From: an uncultured Lachnospiraceae bacterium
GTDB lineage: Bacteria; Bacillota; Clostridia; Lachnospirales; Lachnospiraceae
Length of the DNA stretch: 64,000 nt
Direction: 5' to 3'
NCBI GenBank assembly: GCA_910578345.1
Contig: CAJTRA010000013.1
Coordinates: 1-64,000, forward strand
Below, in pieces: positions 7,820 through 17,327 of the stretch. The stretch's first letter is position 1; the number at the start of each line of letters is the position of its first letter. The position numbers and the translations under genes were made by a program. A model generated the notes under the pieces. That model was not told where the DNA came from. It searched no databases and saw nothing but the letters and a program-made list of their open reading frames with translations.

Positions 7820-9286
7820 ATGAAACCTTTTTTACAGAAAATAAGTCTTTTTATATCATCCGTAGTGTTGGTATGTTTCATGCTGTCCGGCAGTGTATAC
7901 GCGAGTTATGAGATCTGCGGAACCTGTCAGGTACAGACGGATACCGGTGCTGCGGGCGCTGTTAAGTTTTTGGACTACAGCTATGTCAACAATACTTATC
8001 TGTCTTTGCGGGATATGGCGATGATTCTTAAAGATACGGGTAAGTCGTTTTCTCTGGAGATTACAAATAATTTAGTTTCAATGGAGTTAGAAAGCTCTTA
8101 TGTGCCGGTGGGCATCGAAAATGCCCCCTGGGAGAGTGAAGATAATCCGAATCTTTCCCTGCGGAGAAATGATTTTGAGGTAGGAGAGCAAGAGATGTTT
8201 TATCATACCATGATCATGAAACTTCCTTCCGGGGATTATGACTGCTTTATGATGGTCACGGACTTGGCCATGCTCCTGGATATCGATATTGCCGCTTCTG
8301 ATACGGATACGTTGTTTGTCAATACGGGAGAGTCATTCCATGTTTCTCCGGAAGCGCTGGAACAGGCCGGATATTTCTATGGCGTCAACAGTGCGTTGGT
8401 TGGGGATGCCCTGACGGGAGAAATTTATTATCAATATCAGGCGGATTTGTCCTATCCGATCGCCAGCACCTCCAAACTTATGACGTGTCTTATGGTGATG
8501 GACGCTTTAGCGGCCGGTCAGATTTCGATGGAGGAGTCTGTCACCATTTCCGATGCGGTGGAAATGTTAGCCGCATCAGGAGACGGGGTGGTTCCCCTGA
8601 AAGCTGGAGAGCAGATCACAGTACAGGAACTTTTAACCGGCCTGCTTCTGCCGTCCAGTAATGAGTGTGCGCTGTGTCTGGCGGAATCCATTGCCGGTTC
8701 GGAGGAGGCTTTTGTGCAGAGAATGAATGAGAAAGCGCAGGAGTTGGGACTTTCTCAGGCAGTCTTTTTCAACAGTCATGGCTTGCCCTCGTATACGGAA
8801 GATCCAGTCCCGGCGAAGCGCCAGAACCGTATGAGCGGGCAGGATCTGTTTCGGTTGGCATCGTACCTTTTGAAGGTTTATCCCCAGGTTACGGATATTA
8901 CTTCTATGAAAAAAGCGAAATTGCAGTCTTTGGATTTGGAAGTGCGTAACAGCAATCCACTGTTGTATAATCTTTCCGGTGTCACGGGACTAAAGACAGG
9001 CACCACCAATAAAGCCGGCGCCTGTCTGGTCACATCGTTATCTGCTAAGGACGGAACGATGGCGCATGATTTGATCGTCGTTGTCCTGGGAACTGAGGAT
9101 TCTATGGAGCGGGGCAGGGTGTCCGGATTATTGGCCAGATATGCCATGCAGGTTTTTCAGGAAGGCGGGGAAAGTTTCGCAGCAGGAACGAAGGATCATC
9201 CGGAGTACAGACAGGGGCTGCCGATTCATGCTGAGGCAGCAGTGGAGTGCATTGTGCGGGATGCATTGCGGGAAGACGAAGGATAA
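7820..9286 (+). CDS. D-alanyl-D-alanine carboxypeptidase (peptidase S11, PBP5-like)
   Basis: Secreted penicillin-binding protein that trims the terminal D-Ala from peptidoglycan stem peptides. Start ATG 7820 is chosen over GTG 7766 because GGAG precedes it and a clean signal peptide follows (KPFLQKISLFISS to SVYA). Residues 35-185 form a domain like the copper-amine-oxidase N-terminal or stalk fold (YLSLRDMAMIL), uncommon but known in Clostridia. The catalytic domain has S216-T-S-K219, SSN in PSSNEC and KTG in LKTGTTNKAG, all three active-site motifs intact. It is shorter after KTG than PBP5 and lacks a clear membrane-binding amphipathic tail. It lies downstream of sigV/rsiV, in keeping with an envelope-stress context. 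Confidence 0.88.
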   Translation: MKPFLQKISLFISSVVLVCFMLSGSVYASYEICGTCQVQTDTGAAGAVKFLDYSYVNNTYLSLRDMAMILKDTGKSFSLEITNNLVSMELESSYVPVGIENAPWESEDNPNLSLRRNDFEVGEQEMFYHTMIMKLPSGDYDCFMMVTDLAMLLDIDIAASDTDTLFVNTGESFHVSPEALEQAGYFYGVNSALVGDALTGEIYYQYQADLSYPIASTSKLMTCLMVMDALAAGQISMEESVTISDAVEMLAASGDGVVPLKAGEQITVQELLTGLLLPSSNECALCLAESIAGSEEAFVQRMNEKAQELGLSQAVFFNSHGLPSYTEDPVPAKRQNRMSGQDLFRLASYLLKVYPQVTDITSMKKAKLQSLDLEVRNSNPLLYNLSGVTGLKTGTTNKAGACLVTSLSAKDGTMAHDLIVVVLGTEDSMERGRVSGLLARYAMQVFQEGGESFAAGTKDHPEYRQGLPIHAEAAVECIVRDALREDEG

Positions 9287-9361
9287 AAACAGCATCTTGT
9301 CCGTAGTGGAAAAGCAGGTAAAATAGGTTTATAGGGTAAGAGAACAAAGGAGGGTAACACG

Positions 9362-11785
9362 ATGGAGAAATGGGCAAGAGCTATGTATCAGCCGACGCTT
9401 CCAATGGGGAAAGACGGGAGAAGACTGACTGGAAGCAAGGAGCATATCGAACTGTCGAAGAATGCTGCGAAGGAGGGCATGGTCCTTCTGAAAAATGAGA
9501 GAGGGCTGCTTCCCCTTGCAAAGGGAACCAGACTGGCGGTGTTCGGTAAGGCGGCTTTTGATTATGTGAAAGGCGGGGGCGGCAGCGGTGACGTAACAGT
9601 GGCCTACAGCCGCAACCTGTATGAGGGGTTACAGATGCAGCGGGAGCAGATCAGCATCTTTGAGCCTCTGTGCGATTATTACAGAAAAGATGTGGAGGCG
9701 CAGTATGCGAAAGGCAGTGCGCCGGGAATGACCATAGAGCCTGCCGTGCCGCAGGAGCTTCTGTCCCAGGCGAGAGCCTATACAGACACGGCGCTTGTGA
9801 CGATCTGCCGTTTTTCGGGAGAAGGATGGGACCGGAAGAGTATTGTGGATGGTGATTATACGCATCTGGCTGAAGGAGAGCGGCAGATGGCGGAGGCGTC
9901 CGCGAAGATTTTTCAGGACGGTGATTTCTGTCTGTCAGTAGATGAGACGGCTATGGTGGCGGCAGTAAAGAAGAATTTCCCGAAGGTCATTGTGGTTATG
10001 AACGTGGGCGGCATGGTAGACACTTCATGGTTCGCAGAGGATGAGGAGATCGGCGCTGTGTTGATGGCATGGCAGGGCGGCATTGAGGGCGGTCTTGCGG
10101 CGGCGGAGCTTCTGGTAGGCAAGGGCAATCCCTCCGGTAAACTTTCAGATACTTTCGCAAAGACACTGCAGGATTATCCTTCCACGGATCATTTCCATGA
10201 ATCGAAGGACTATGTGGATTACACGGAAGATATTTATGTGGGATACCGTTATTTTGAGACGATTCCGGGGGCAGCGCAGAAGGTTAATTATCCTTTTGGA
10301 TATGGTCTTTCTTACACGACTTTTGCAGTGGATGCTGAGTGGGGTGGAGAGCAGAATGGCAAGGGAAGCGTGTACGCCCATGTGACCAATACAGGTCATG
10401 TGACAGGCAAAGAAGTGGTACAGGTTTATTTCGAGGCGCCACAGGGTCTTCTTGGGAAACCGGCCAGGCAGTTGATCGCATTCCAGAAGACAAGGGCGTT
10501 AAAGCCTGGCGAGACGCAGATGCTCAACCTTACCTTTGATCTGGAGGATATGGCTTCCTATGATGATCTGGGGAAAATACAGAAATCTGCCTATATTCTG
10601 GAAAAGGGCATCTATGCTTTTTATGTGGGAACTTCTGTGCGGGATGTAGAGAAGCTGTCCTATGCTTATGTACTTGAAGAGAACAGGGTGACCAGACAAT
10701 TGACAGAAAAGCTTGCACCTTCTCAGCTTTCTAAGAGAATGCTGGCGGACGGAAGTTTTGAAGTGCTGCCGGGTAGAGAGCCGAATGATCCGAATGAGGA
10801 TGAGCTGGAAAGAATGAGCGAGGAGCAGATGGACGGTTATACGCCCGCAGTCCGTGCAAGAGAACGGTTTAAGGTATGGAAAGCGCCTTACAAAGAAAGG
10901 GTGCGTCCTTTCAAAGAAGTTGCAGAAGGTCATATGACAGTGAAAGAATTCTTGGCGCAGATGTTGGATGAGGAGGTTGCGGAACTTCTGGGCGGCCAGC
11001 CAAATCTGGGGGCGGCCAATACGTTTGGCTATGGCAATCTGCCGGAGTATGGCGTGCCCTCCATCATGACGGCGGACGGACCTGCCGGGTTACGCATTCT
11101 GCCGGAGTGCGGCGTACATACGACCTGCTGGCCCTGCTCTACGCTTCTCGCCTGTACCTGGGATCCGGAAGTTGTGGAAGCGGTCGGAGCAGCAGGCGGT
11201 GCAGAAGTGAAAGAGAACAATATCGCCATGTGGCTGACGCCGGCGGTGAACATTCACAGAAGTCCGCTGTGCGGCAGGAATTTTGAGTATTATTCAGAAG
11301 ATCCGTTCCTGACTGGCCGGCTGGCAGGCGCTATGGTGCGGGGAATTCAATCCAACCGGATCGGAGCGACGGTGAAGCATTTTGCCCTGAACAACAAGGA
11401 GACAAACCGTAAGAACAGCGATTCAAGAGTCTCAGAGCGTGCGGCAAGGGAAATCTACCTGAAAGCGTTTGAGATGATCGTGAAGGAGGCGGAGCCCTGG
11501 TCGGTCATGACCTCCTACAATATCGTCAACGGTCACAGAGCTTCCGAGAACCGGGATCTGCTTGAGGGAATCCTGCGCGGAGAATGGGGATATGAAGGAT
11601 GCGTGACGACAGATTGGTGGACCTGCGGCGAGCATTATAAGGAAGTCAAGGCAGGCAACGATGTGAAGATGGGATGCGGCTATCCGGAGAGGCTTCTGGA
11701 AGCGCTTGAGAAGGGCTGTCTGACCAGACAGGAGATGGATGCCTGCGCGAAAAGGATTCTGGAGTTGATCTTGAAGGTTGACTGA
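9362..11785 (+). CDS. Glycoside hydrolase family 3 beta-glucosidase, domain-swapped
   Basis: An 807-aa cytoplasmic enzyme (no signal peptide) that should remove beta-linked glucose or xylose from short sugars. The domains run in the reversed order known from Butyrivibrio and Ruminococcus enzymes: the alpha/beta C-type domain first (about 20-310, with KGGGGSGDV and the PFGYGLSYT end), a fibronectin-III-like domain (about 330-430), then the TIM barrel (about 520-800). The barrel holds RSPLCGRNFEYYSEDP, KHFALNN and the nucleophile Asp near residue 750 in GCVTTDWW. AGGAGGG precedes ATG 9362. It stands alone and is followed by a terminator. The exact sugar cannot be read from sequence. Confidence 0.9.
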   Translation: MEKWARAMYQPTLPMGKDGRRLTGSKEHIELSKNAAKEGMVLLKNERGLLPLAKGTRLAVFGKAAFDYVKGGGGSGDVTVAYSRNLYEGLQMQREQISIFEPLCDYYRKDVEAQYAKGSAPGMTIEPAVPQELLSQARAYTDTALVTICRFSGEGWDRKSIVDGDYTHLAEGERQMAEASAKIFQDGDFCLSVDETAMVAAVKKNFPKVIVVMNVGGMVDTSWFAEDEEIGAVLMAWQGGIEGGLAAAELLVGKGNPSGKLSDTFAKTLQDYPSTDHFHESKDYVDYTEDIYVGYRYFETIPGAAQKVNYPFGYGLSYTTFAVDAEWGGEQNGKGSVYAHVTNTGHVTGKEVVQVYFEAPQGLLGKPARQLIAFQKTRALKPGETQMLNLTFDLEDMASYDDLGKIQKSAYILEKGIYAFYVGTSVRDVEKLSYAYVLEENRVTRQLTEKLAPSQLSKRMLADGSFEVLPGREPNDPNEDELERMSEEQMDGYTPAVRARERFKVWKAPYKERVRPFKEVAEGHMTVKEFLAQMLDEEVAELLGGQPNLGAANTFGYGNLPEYGVPSIMTADGPAGLRILPECGVHTTCWPCSTLLACTWDPEVVEAVGAAGGAEVKENNIAMWLTPAVNIHRSPLCGRNFEYYSEDPFLTGRLAGAMVRGIQSNRIGATVKHFALNNKETNRKNSDSRVSERAAREIYLKAFEMIVKEAEPWSVMTSYNIVNGHRASENRDLLEGILRGEWGYEGCVTTDWWTCGEHYKEVKAGNDVKMGCGYPERLLEALEKGCLTRQEMDACAKRILELILKVD

Positions 11786-11834
11786 GGAAGCTGTGCGGTT
11801 CCTTTTTCAAAAATCAATCATATCTTAGCGGAAT

Positions 11835-11876
11835 AAAAGGCTGCCGGAAAAGAAGTTGGGATTTCGGCAGCTTTTT
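11835..11876 (+). terminator. Rho-independent terminator after the GH3 gene
   Basis: Stem GCTGCCG (11840-11846) with CGGCAGC (11865-11871), flanked by AAAAG and CTTTTT. Good stem and T-run. Confidence 0.8.
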
Positions 11877-11954
11877 ACATGCTGCACAAAAGAGAGCGGC
11901 AGAGAAACGGAAGGAGGAGCAGCCGTGAAAGAACCTGGGGACAGTAAAATAGTG

Positions 11955-11984
11955 TTTTCATAATGCAGAAAGATGGTATATAAT
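11955..11984 (+). promoter_or_regulatory. Candidate promoter of the ATPase-TPR operon
   Basis: TTTTCA at 11955-11960, 18-base spacer, TATAAT at 11979-11984, about 50 bases upstream of the ATPase start. The -10 is perfect, the -35 weak. Confidence 0.5.
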
Positions 11985-12035
11985 AAAACAATGAGACCAC
12001 AGAAAACTTAGAGAGAGCAGGAGGAATCATAGGGA

Positions 12036-13364
12036 ATGAAATATGCAGACCAGCTATCCGAGATGATCAATGTTTTTTCGCCGGAACCATTGAAAGGGGA
12101 GCAGATGGCGCAGTTTTACTGTGACAATACGATGGAATATCGTATGAGTGACAAGTACAGTTCTCCCATGGAGGATATCCTGGATCTATGCCAGGAAGAG
12201 CGGGCCCATAGTGCCTTTTTGCTGCTCGGTCATAAAGGATGTGGAAAGAGTACGGAACTGAATCGACTGTCTGCCAAACTGGCGGCGAGGGGATATCATG
12301 TAAAGACGATTATCTGTAGTAGAGATCTGGATATGTTCAATATAGTATATTCTGACCTTTTTATTTTGATGGGGGAAGCTTTATTAGAGATTGCAGAAGA
12401 ATGCGGGTGCAGGATCAAGACGGAATTATGGCAGGAAATAATAGATTTCTGGGACGACGGCACGATCATTTCAATATCAAAAGAAGAAGAGACTGCCGCA
12501 GTAGAAACAGGGGTATCGGTCACAACGCCAAAGATCTTTGCAAAGATGTTGAAAATCTTTGCAAAGATCAAGGCGGATCTGAAGTTTAATGAAGAAATAA
12601 GAACAGAATACCGCAAAAAGATCAGTGTGCATTCAAGCGAATGGATGAAGCTGCTGCAGGAAGTCGCAGAGGAGATTGAGGAGAAGACAGAAGGGAAAGC
12701 TCCGGTTATTATTTTTGAAGATCTGGATAAGTTAAATCCGGAAGATGCATGGAGAGTGTTTTATAATTATGCGGCGGTTCTTTCGGGAATGACGTTTCCG
12801 GTTATTTATACCTTTCCGATCGGACTTTCTTATGATGCCAGGTTTTCGGCGATGGAAGGGTATTTTATAACAAAAACGCTGCCCATGATCAAGATTGAAG
12901 ATATAAATGGAGCGCCATTTGTGGAGGGCATCCACATCATAGAGAAGATTGTAGAGAAACGTGCGGCTCTGGAATTGTTTGAAAAAGACGTGTTGGGGAA
13001 ATTAATCCAATATACAGGCGGATCGCTGCGGGAACTGTTTCATGCGATCAATTCATCGGCAAAAAGAGCAGAACGCAGAAGCAGTGAAAGCATTTCTATG
13101 GAAGATGCGGATCGCGCGCTGGAGGAACTGAAAACTTCCCTTACCAGACGGATTGAGAAGAAGGATTATGACTTTCTGATCAATATTTATAGCGGAAACA
13201 AAGAATTGATCGAGGATAAGCAGATGCTGCTAAAGATGCTGCAGGCTTCTGTCGTACTTGAATATAATGGAAAGCGGTGGCATAATCTGCATCCGCTTGT
13301 TGCACAGTTTCTTGTGGATCAGAAGTTGATTTGCGATGCTGCAGATCAGAATCATGGAGGATAA
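12036..13364 (+). CDS. P-loop ATPase (AAA/STAND-like), partner of the TPR protein
   Basis: A 442-aa cytoplasmic ATPase. Walker A is LLLGHKGCGKST with K71; Walker B is VIIFEDLDKL near residues 224-233; the region YTGGSLRELFHAINSSAKRA (about 328-347) is like the sensor-2 or lid helix of ORC/STAND ATPases; residues 365-435 look like a winged helix. A charged insert at 150-210 separates Walker A and B. The start has AGGAGG 11 bases upstream. It is followed directly by a TPR protein and an ANT(6)-like gene in one operon. ATPase-plus-repeat-protein pairs often act as sensors of phage or stress, but no effector domain can be recognised here, so the function is unknown. Confidence 0.7.
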   Translation: MKYADQLSEMINVFSPEPLKGEQMAQFYCDNTMEYRMSDKYSSPMEDILDLCQEERAHSAFLLLGHKGCGKSTELNRLSAKLAARGYHVKTIICSRDLDMFNIVYSDLFILMGEALLEIAEECGCRIKTELWQEIIDFWDDGTIISISKEEETAAVETGVSVTTPKIFAKMLKIFAKIKADLKFNEEIRTEYRKKISVHSSEWMKLLQEVAEEIEEKTEGKAPVIIFEDLDKLNPEDAWRVFYNYAAVLSGMTFPVIYTFPIGLSYDARFSAMEGYFITKTLPMIKIEDINGAPFVEGIHIIEKIVEKRAALELFEKDVLGKLIQYTGGSLRELFHAINSSAKRAERRSSESISMEDADRALEELKTSLTRRIEKKDYDFLINIYSGNKELIEDKQMLLKMLQASVVLEYNGKRWHNLHPLVAQFLVDQKLICDAADQNHGG

Positions 13365-13365
13365 T

Positions 13366-15030
13366 GTGCCAAGACGGAATCAGGAAGAATATCAGACTTT
13401 AGGGTGGATTATCAATAAAGCAGAATCAGGATTGTTTTTGGTTGTGGCCAATGAGGAGATCCAGAGAGAAATTGTCGAAACTTACCGGGGAGGAAAAATA
13501 GAGGTCTATGATTATAAACAGCACGGAGGAGAATATTCTTTTCGTGTCCTGGAAGATTGGATCGAGGCGGCAGGAAACAGCCAGACATTTTTTCTCGTCA
13601 ATTTTCATCTTGCGCTACAGAGCGATGAAGATTTGAGCCGTTTGAATTTTAGCAGGGATATGCTGGCCGGGCTGGGAAAGAATCTTATTTTTTTCACAAC
13701 GCCGCAGGGGGATGACAGGCTTGCAACGGGTGCATATGACTTCTATTCGTTTCTGAAGGTCAGGATGCTCTTTCACGGGTATGCATTCGAAGAGAAAAAG
13801 CGCAGTTTGGCAGAGTTTTCGGAAGGGGAAGCAGTACAGCAGAAGGAAGAGTGGAGTGGAGAAGAAGCGAAAAGAGACTTAAGAGAGGCCTATTGCCTGG
13901 TGCAGAATGCAAAAGAAGATTGTGACCGGATGAACTACCGGAAGAGCGTAGAATCTTTGTTACAAGCCAGAAGAATCTATGAGGAGAGACTGGGCGCAGA
14001 ACATTTGGAGACAGCTTCTGTGTATATGGAGCTGGCGAATGTCTATGAGAAACAATATGAATACGAAAAGGCGGAAGAACTGTGCCGAAAGGCTTTGGAA
14101 ATACGCAGAAAAATTCTGGGGGAGGTGCATCCCGACATAGCGAGCTGCTATAATCTGTTGGCAAGGATTTATAAGGGATATGCGAAATACAGAGAGGCGG
14201 AAGAACTGTATCAGAAAGCAGTTGCTATGAGCAGAGAAATGCTGGGGGAAGAGCATCCAAGTACAAACGAATATCTTAATAATCTGGCGGTTATTTATGA
14301 AATACAGGGAAAGCATCAAAAAGCAGAGACAATTTATAAACAGATTATCGCGGTTGCGGAACGGGTATTGGGCGAAAGGGATGCGAATACAGCGGTAAGC
14401 TATAACAATCTGGCGCTTTTATATCTGAAGCAGGAACATTATGAGGAAGCAGAAAGGCTGCTGCAGAAAGCGCTTGGAATCAGAGAGGAGATACTGGCGG
14501 AAAATCATCCGGAAACAGCCGCTAACTATATGAATCTTGCAGTCGTATATGAGAGGCAGCGGAGATATAAGGAAGCGGAAAAGATGTATCAGACTGCAAA
14601 TTCTCTCTATGAAAAAGGATTGATAAAGAATGATCCGGAAGCGGCAGATTCCTACGCCGGTTTGGCCGGTCTGTATACAAGGCAGAAGAGATTCGCGGAA
14701 GCGGAAAAGACATACAAAAAGGCAATAAAGGGTTCCCCACAAAACGTCAATTACTATTATAATCTGGCCTATGTATATAAGATGCTGGGTGAACATGAGA
14801 AAGCGGAGGCAATCTATCAGAAAATAGTGCATTTGTATCAGGAAACGGCCGGAGAGAATCATCCAAATCTGATAGACGCCTGCTACTATTTGGCAGAGAT
14901 CTATGAGGAACAGGGAAGAAAGAGGGAAGCAAAACGATTCTATCAGAAGGCTTTGCAGACCGCCAGGGAGGTGTTAGGAGAGGAACATGAAAAGACAAGG
15001 ATTCTGGCTGGTATTTTGGGTGAGGCATAA
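13366..15030 (+). CDS. TPR protein with a conserved-looking N-terminal domain
   Basis: A 554-aa protein. GGAGG at 13356-13360 lies five bases before GTG 13366, right after the ATPase stop, so GTG is preferred to the earlier ATGs at 13336 and 13354. Residues 1-150 form an alpha/beta domain resembling a nucleotide-binding fold without Walker A (SGLFLVVANEE, FFLVNFHLAL, GKNLIFFTTPQGDDRLATGA). From about 200 to the end run about eight kinesin-light-chain-type TPRs of 42 residues, for example YMELANVYEKQYEYEKAEEL and YNLLARIYKGYAKYREAEEL. Such repeats bind protein partners. The N-terminal domain may contact the ATPase. Function unknown. Confidence 0.75.
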   Translation: MPRRNQEEYQTLGWIINKAESGLFLVVANEEIQREIVETYRGGKIEVYDYKQHGGEYSFRVLEDWIEAAGNSQTFFLVNFHLALQSDEDLSRLNFSRDMLAGLGKNLIFFTTPQGDDRLATGAYDFYSFLKVRMLFHGYAFEEKKRSLAEFSEGEAVQQKEEWSGEEAKRDLREAYCLVQNAKEDCDRMNYRKSVESLLQARRIYEERLGAEHLETASVYMELANVYEKQYEYEKAEELCRKALEIRRKILGEVHPDIASCYNLLARIYKGYAKYREAEELYQKAVAMSREMLGEEHPSTNEYLNNLAVIYEIQGKHQKAETIYKQIIAVAERVLGERDANTAVSYNNLALLYLKQEHYEEAERLLQKALGIREEILAENHPETAANYMNLAVVYERQRRYKEAEKMYQTANSLYEKGLIKNDPEAADSYAGLAGLYTRQKRFAEAEKTYKKAIKGSPQNVNYYYNLAYVYKMLGEHEKAEAIYQKIVHLYQETAGENHPNLIDACYYLAEIYEEQGRKREAKRFYQKALQTAREVLGEEHEKTRILAGILGEA

Positions 15031-15045
15031 AGGAAGAGGAGACCT

Positions 15046-15900
15046 ATGAGATCAGAAAAGCAAATGTATGATGTGATTCTGGATTTTGCCAAAGGAGACG
15101 ACCGCATCCGTATGGTGACCCTGGAGGGATCGCGGACCAATATCCATATCCCGCCGGATGAATTTCAGGATTATGATATTACCTTTTTTGTCACCGATCT
15201 GGAGAGCTTTACGGCAGACGATGCCTGGCTGGATGTGTTTGGGGAAAGGCTGATCCTGCAGAAACCGGAGGATATGGAGCTGTTTCCTGCCATGGAGGAA
15301 GGTTTCTCCTATCTGATGCTGTTTACGGATGATGTCAAGATCGATCTGACCTTACTGCCGGTGGAACGTATTACGGAATACTTCACATGGGACAAGCTGG
15401 TGGAACTTCTGCTGGATAAAGACGACCGCGTCAGCACACCTCCTGTGCCGACCGATATCGATTACCACCTGCAGCGTCCAACGGCACGCATGTTTGACGA
15501 CTGCTGTAATGAATTCTGGAATACCACGACTTATGTTGTGAAGGGACTATGCCGCAGAGAGATTCTGTTCGCGATCGACCACATGAATGAGATTGTGCGA
15601 AAAGAGCTGCTTTGTATGCTCTCATGGATGGTTGGTACAGAACAGGGATTTCAGTTCAGTTTGGGGAAGAATGATAAGTTTTTGGATCAGTATCTCACGG
15701 AAGAGTTGTGGAACCGGCTCATGGCGACCTACCGGATGGATTCCTACCCGCATATGTGGGAGTCATTGGAACAGTGTCTTGCGCTGTTCCGGGAGGTTTC
15801 AAGAAAGGTGGCGGGGAGGCTGGATTATCCGTATCCGGATTATGATGAGAAGATCAGCGCGTATGTGCTGCGGCAGAAGGCGAAACGGCCGCCAAAATAA
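15046..15900 (+). CDS. Aminoglycoside 6-adenylyltransferase-like nucleotidyltransferase (ANT(6)/AadK type)
   Basis: A 284-aa protein, full length for the AadK/AadE family. Nucleotidyltransferase signature EGSRTNIHIPPDEFQDYDIT (about 25-44) supplies the GS and the paired acidic residues, and VKIDLTLLPVE (about 98-108) the third Asp. These enzymes transfer AMP to the 6-hydroxyl of streptomycin; many chromosomal relatives in Clostridia have unproven substrates. It begins 15 bases after the TPR stop with GAGGAG upstream, so it is in the ATPase-TPR operon. That makes it either a passenger resistance gene or the enzymatic part of the system. Confidence 0.82.
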   Translation: MRSEKQMYDVILDFAKGDDRIRMVTLEGSRTNIHIPPDEFQDYDITFFVTDLESFTADDAWLDVFGERLILQKPEDMELFPAMEEGFSYLMLFTDDVKIDLTLLPVERITEYFTWDKLVELLLDKDDRVSTPPVPTDIDYHLQRPTARMFDDCCNEFWNTTTYVVKGLCRREILFAIDHMNEIVRKELLCMLSWMVGTEQGFQFSLGKNDKFLDQYLTEELWNRLMATYRMDSYPHMWESLEQCLALFREVSRKVAGRLDYPYPDYDEKISAYVLRQKAKRPPK

Positions 15901-15927
15901 AAAGCAACGGTTTTTCTATCCGCAATA

Positions 15928-16542
15928 TCACCGGGTACGAATCCTCTTTAATAGAACTTTGCATACGATAGACGCTATAAGGAAAATACCGAGCAAGGGG
16001 CAGATCGTTTGCAGAGAAAACGCAGAGTCAGTCATCAGCTTATATCCCCATGTTGCGGGAAAGAGTTTTCCGGCAATGGCAAATGCCCGTGGAAGCATCT
16101 CGCTTGGAAACATAATTCCCGACAGCATCGTAGAGGGGATAAAAAGCAGGATAGAAAACATGGATGTATTTGCGGTATCTTTTACAGCTAATCCGATGAT
16201 GCTGGCAATACTAAGCGAAACAGCGATCAGGATAACCAGCCCGCCTATACATGTTTCCGGATGCTCTGGAATCTTTGCGTCAAAGAGAAGGGGCGCGGTT
16301 ACATAGAGAATGGCGCTCATGATGAGCAAATGCACAAACGCAGAAATATTGATCAGAGCCAACCCCAGCGACAGCGGCACACCGTTTGCCTGATAAGCGT
16401 TTTTAATATCACTCCGATATATTTCTGTAAGAGAGGGCGGCAGCCCAATCAGGGCGCCCATGGTAACGGCAAAGACGGTCATGGACTGGATCAGCGTCTC
16501 TTTGCTCTCCGGCATGACAGATGTAAAAATCCCGCCCATCAC
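15928..16542 (-). pseudogene. ABC-2 type permease lacking its N-terminus
   Basis: The 204 codons cover about five transmembrane helices and the usual ABC-2 tail (LFIPSTMLSGIMFPSEMLPR), but the cytoplasmic start and first helix expected in this family (normally about 240-250 aa) are missing: the frame opens directly in MMGGIFTSVMPES. The upstream ATPase gene also stops early at the same spot. A deletion that joined the two genes explains both. Export function is probably lost; the original role would be drug or peptide export. Confidence 0.65.
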
Positions 16543-17327
16543 CGCAAAGAACCACGGTCAACTCGAATGTCTTGGATGACGGTATCCTTTTCCTGCCAAG
16601 ACATATAACTTTTGAGTATTGTTATCAGGCTGGCCCCAATATCATCTGATTCATAAGTCTCTAAGCCTTGGCCCGTTCGAATTTGGATGTTATAGCGCTT
16701 TCCGATTTTTTCGGTCAACGCTATAACTGTTCCGGCAAACGCGATCTCCCCATTCTTCAGAATCGCAATGCTGTCACACAGGTTTTCTACCTCTGCCATG
16801 TCATGACTGGCTAAAATAATCGTTTTTCCCTGTACTTTCAAATTGCGAATATAGTCGTGGAGAGAAATTCGCCCCTCAATGTCAAGTCCGGCAGTAGGTT
16901 CATCGAGGAACACAATATCCGGGTCACCAATGAGCGCCAGCGCCAGATGAAGCCGGCGCTTCTGTCCGGTGGACATTTCCTGGTACTGCTTATTCGCAAT
17001 ATTATCTACACCCAATGCCGCCAGCATAGAGGCGTCTGCGGTCTTTCGGTTCCACTTTGCGAAAAGCCGCACGGCTTCCGCGCCCTTGATGTGTGCGGGC
17101 AACGCTGCCGACTGCAGCTGAATCCCAATCCTGCCGTTTACGGATATGGTTCCGTCGTCATACGCTCGGAGCCCTTCAATGCACTCAAGGGTTGTCGTTT
17201 TCCCCGCGCCGTTTACGCCTAACAGCGCAAAAATATCTCCCTGGCGTACACACAGGTCAATTCCTTTCAACACCGCTTTTTCACCGTAGCTTTTACGCAA
17301 TCCCTTCACTTCTAACGCATTTGTCAT
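16539..17327 (-). CDS. ABC transporter ATPase, C-terminus clipped
   Basis: A 262-aa ATPase: Walker A GVNGAGKTT, signature MSTGQKRRLHLALAL (a departure from LSGGQ), Walker B DIVFLDEPTAGLD and H-loop ASHDMAEVENL are all present. It should drive the neighbouring ABC-2 permease. The protein ends in IRVDRGSLR and stop, where relatives continue about 8-10 residues (RGSLEDxFxxLA), and it overlaps the truncated permease by four bases, so a deletion junction lies at about 16540. Start ATG 17327 overlaps the MerR stop, as in an operon. The ATPase itself may still fold. Confidence 0.75.
   Translation of the reverse strand: MTNALEVKGLRKSYGEKAVLKGIDLCVRQGDIFALLGVNGAGKTTTLECIEGLRAYDDGTISVNGRIGIQLQSAALPAHIKGAEAVRLFAKWNRKTADASMLAALGVDNIANKQYQEMSTGQKRRLHLALALIGDPDIVFLDEPTAGLDIEGRISLHDYIRNLKVQGKTIILASHDMAEVENLCDSIAILKNGEIAFAGTVIALTEKIGKRYNIQIRTGQGLETYESDDIGASLITILKSYMSWQEKDTVIQDIRVDRGSLR

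Noticed and set aside
14000..15000. Regular repeats that could suggest a CRISPR or tandem array
   Set aside because: They are degenerate 126-base coding repeats of the 42-residue TPR units, in frame, not conserved repeats with spacers.
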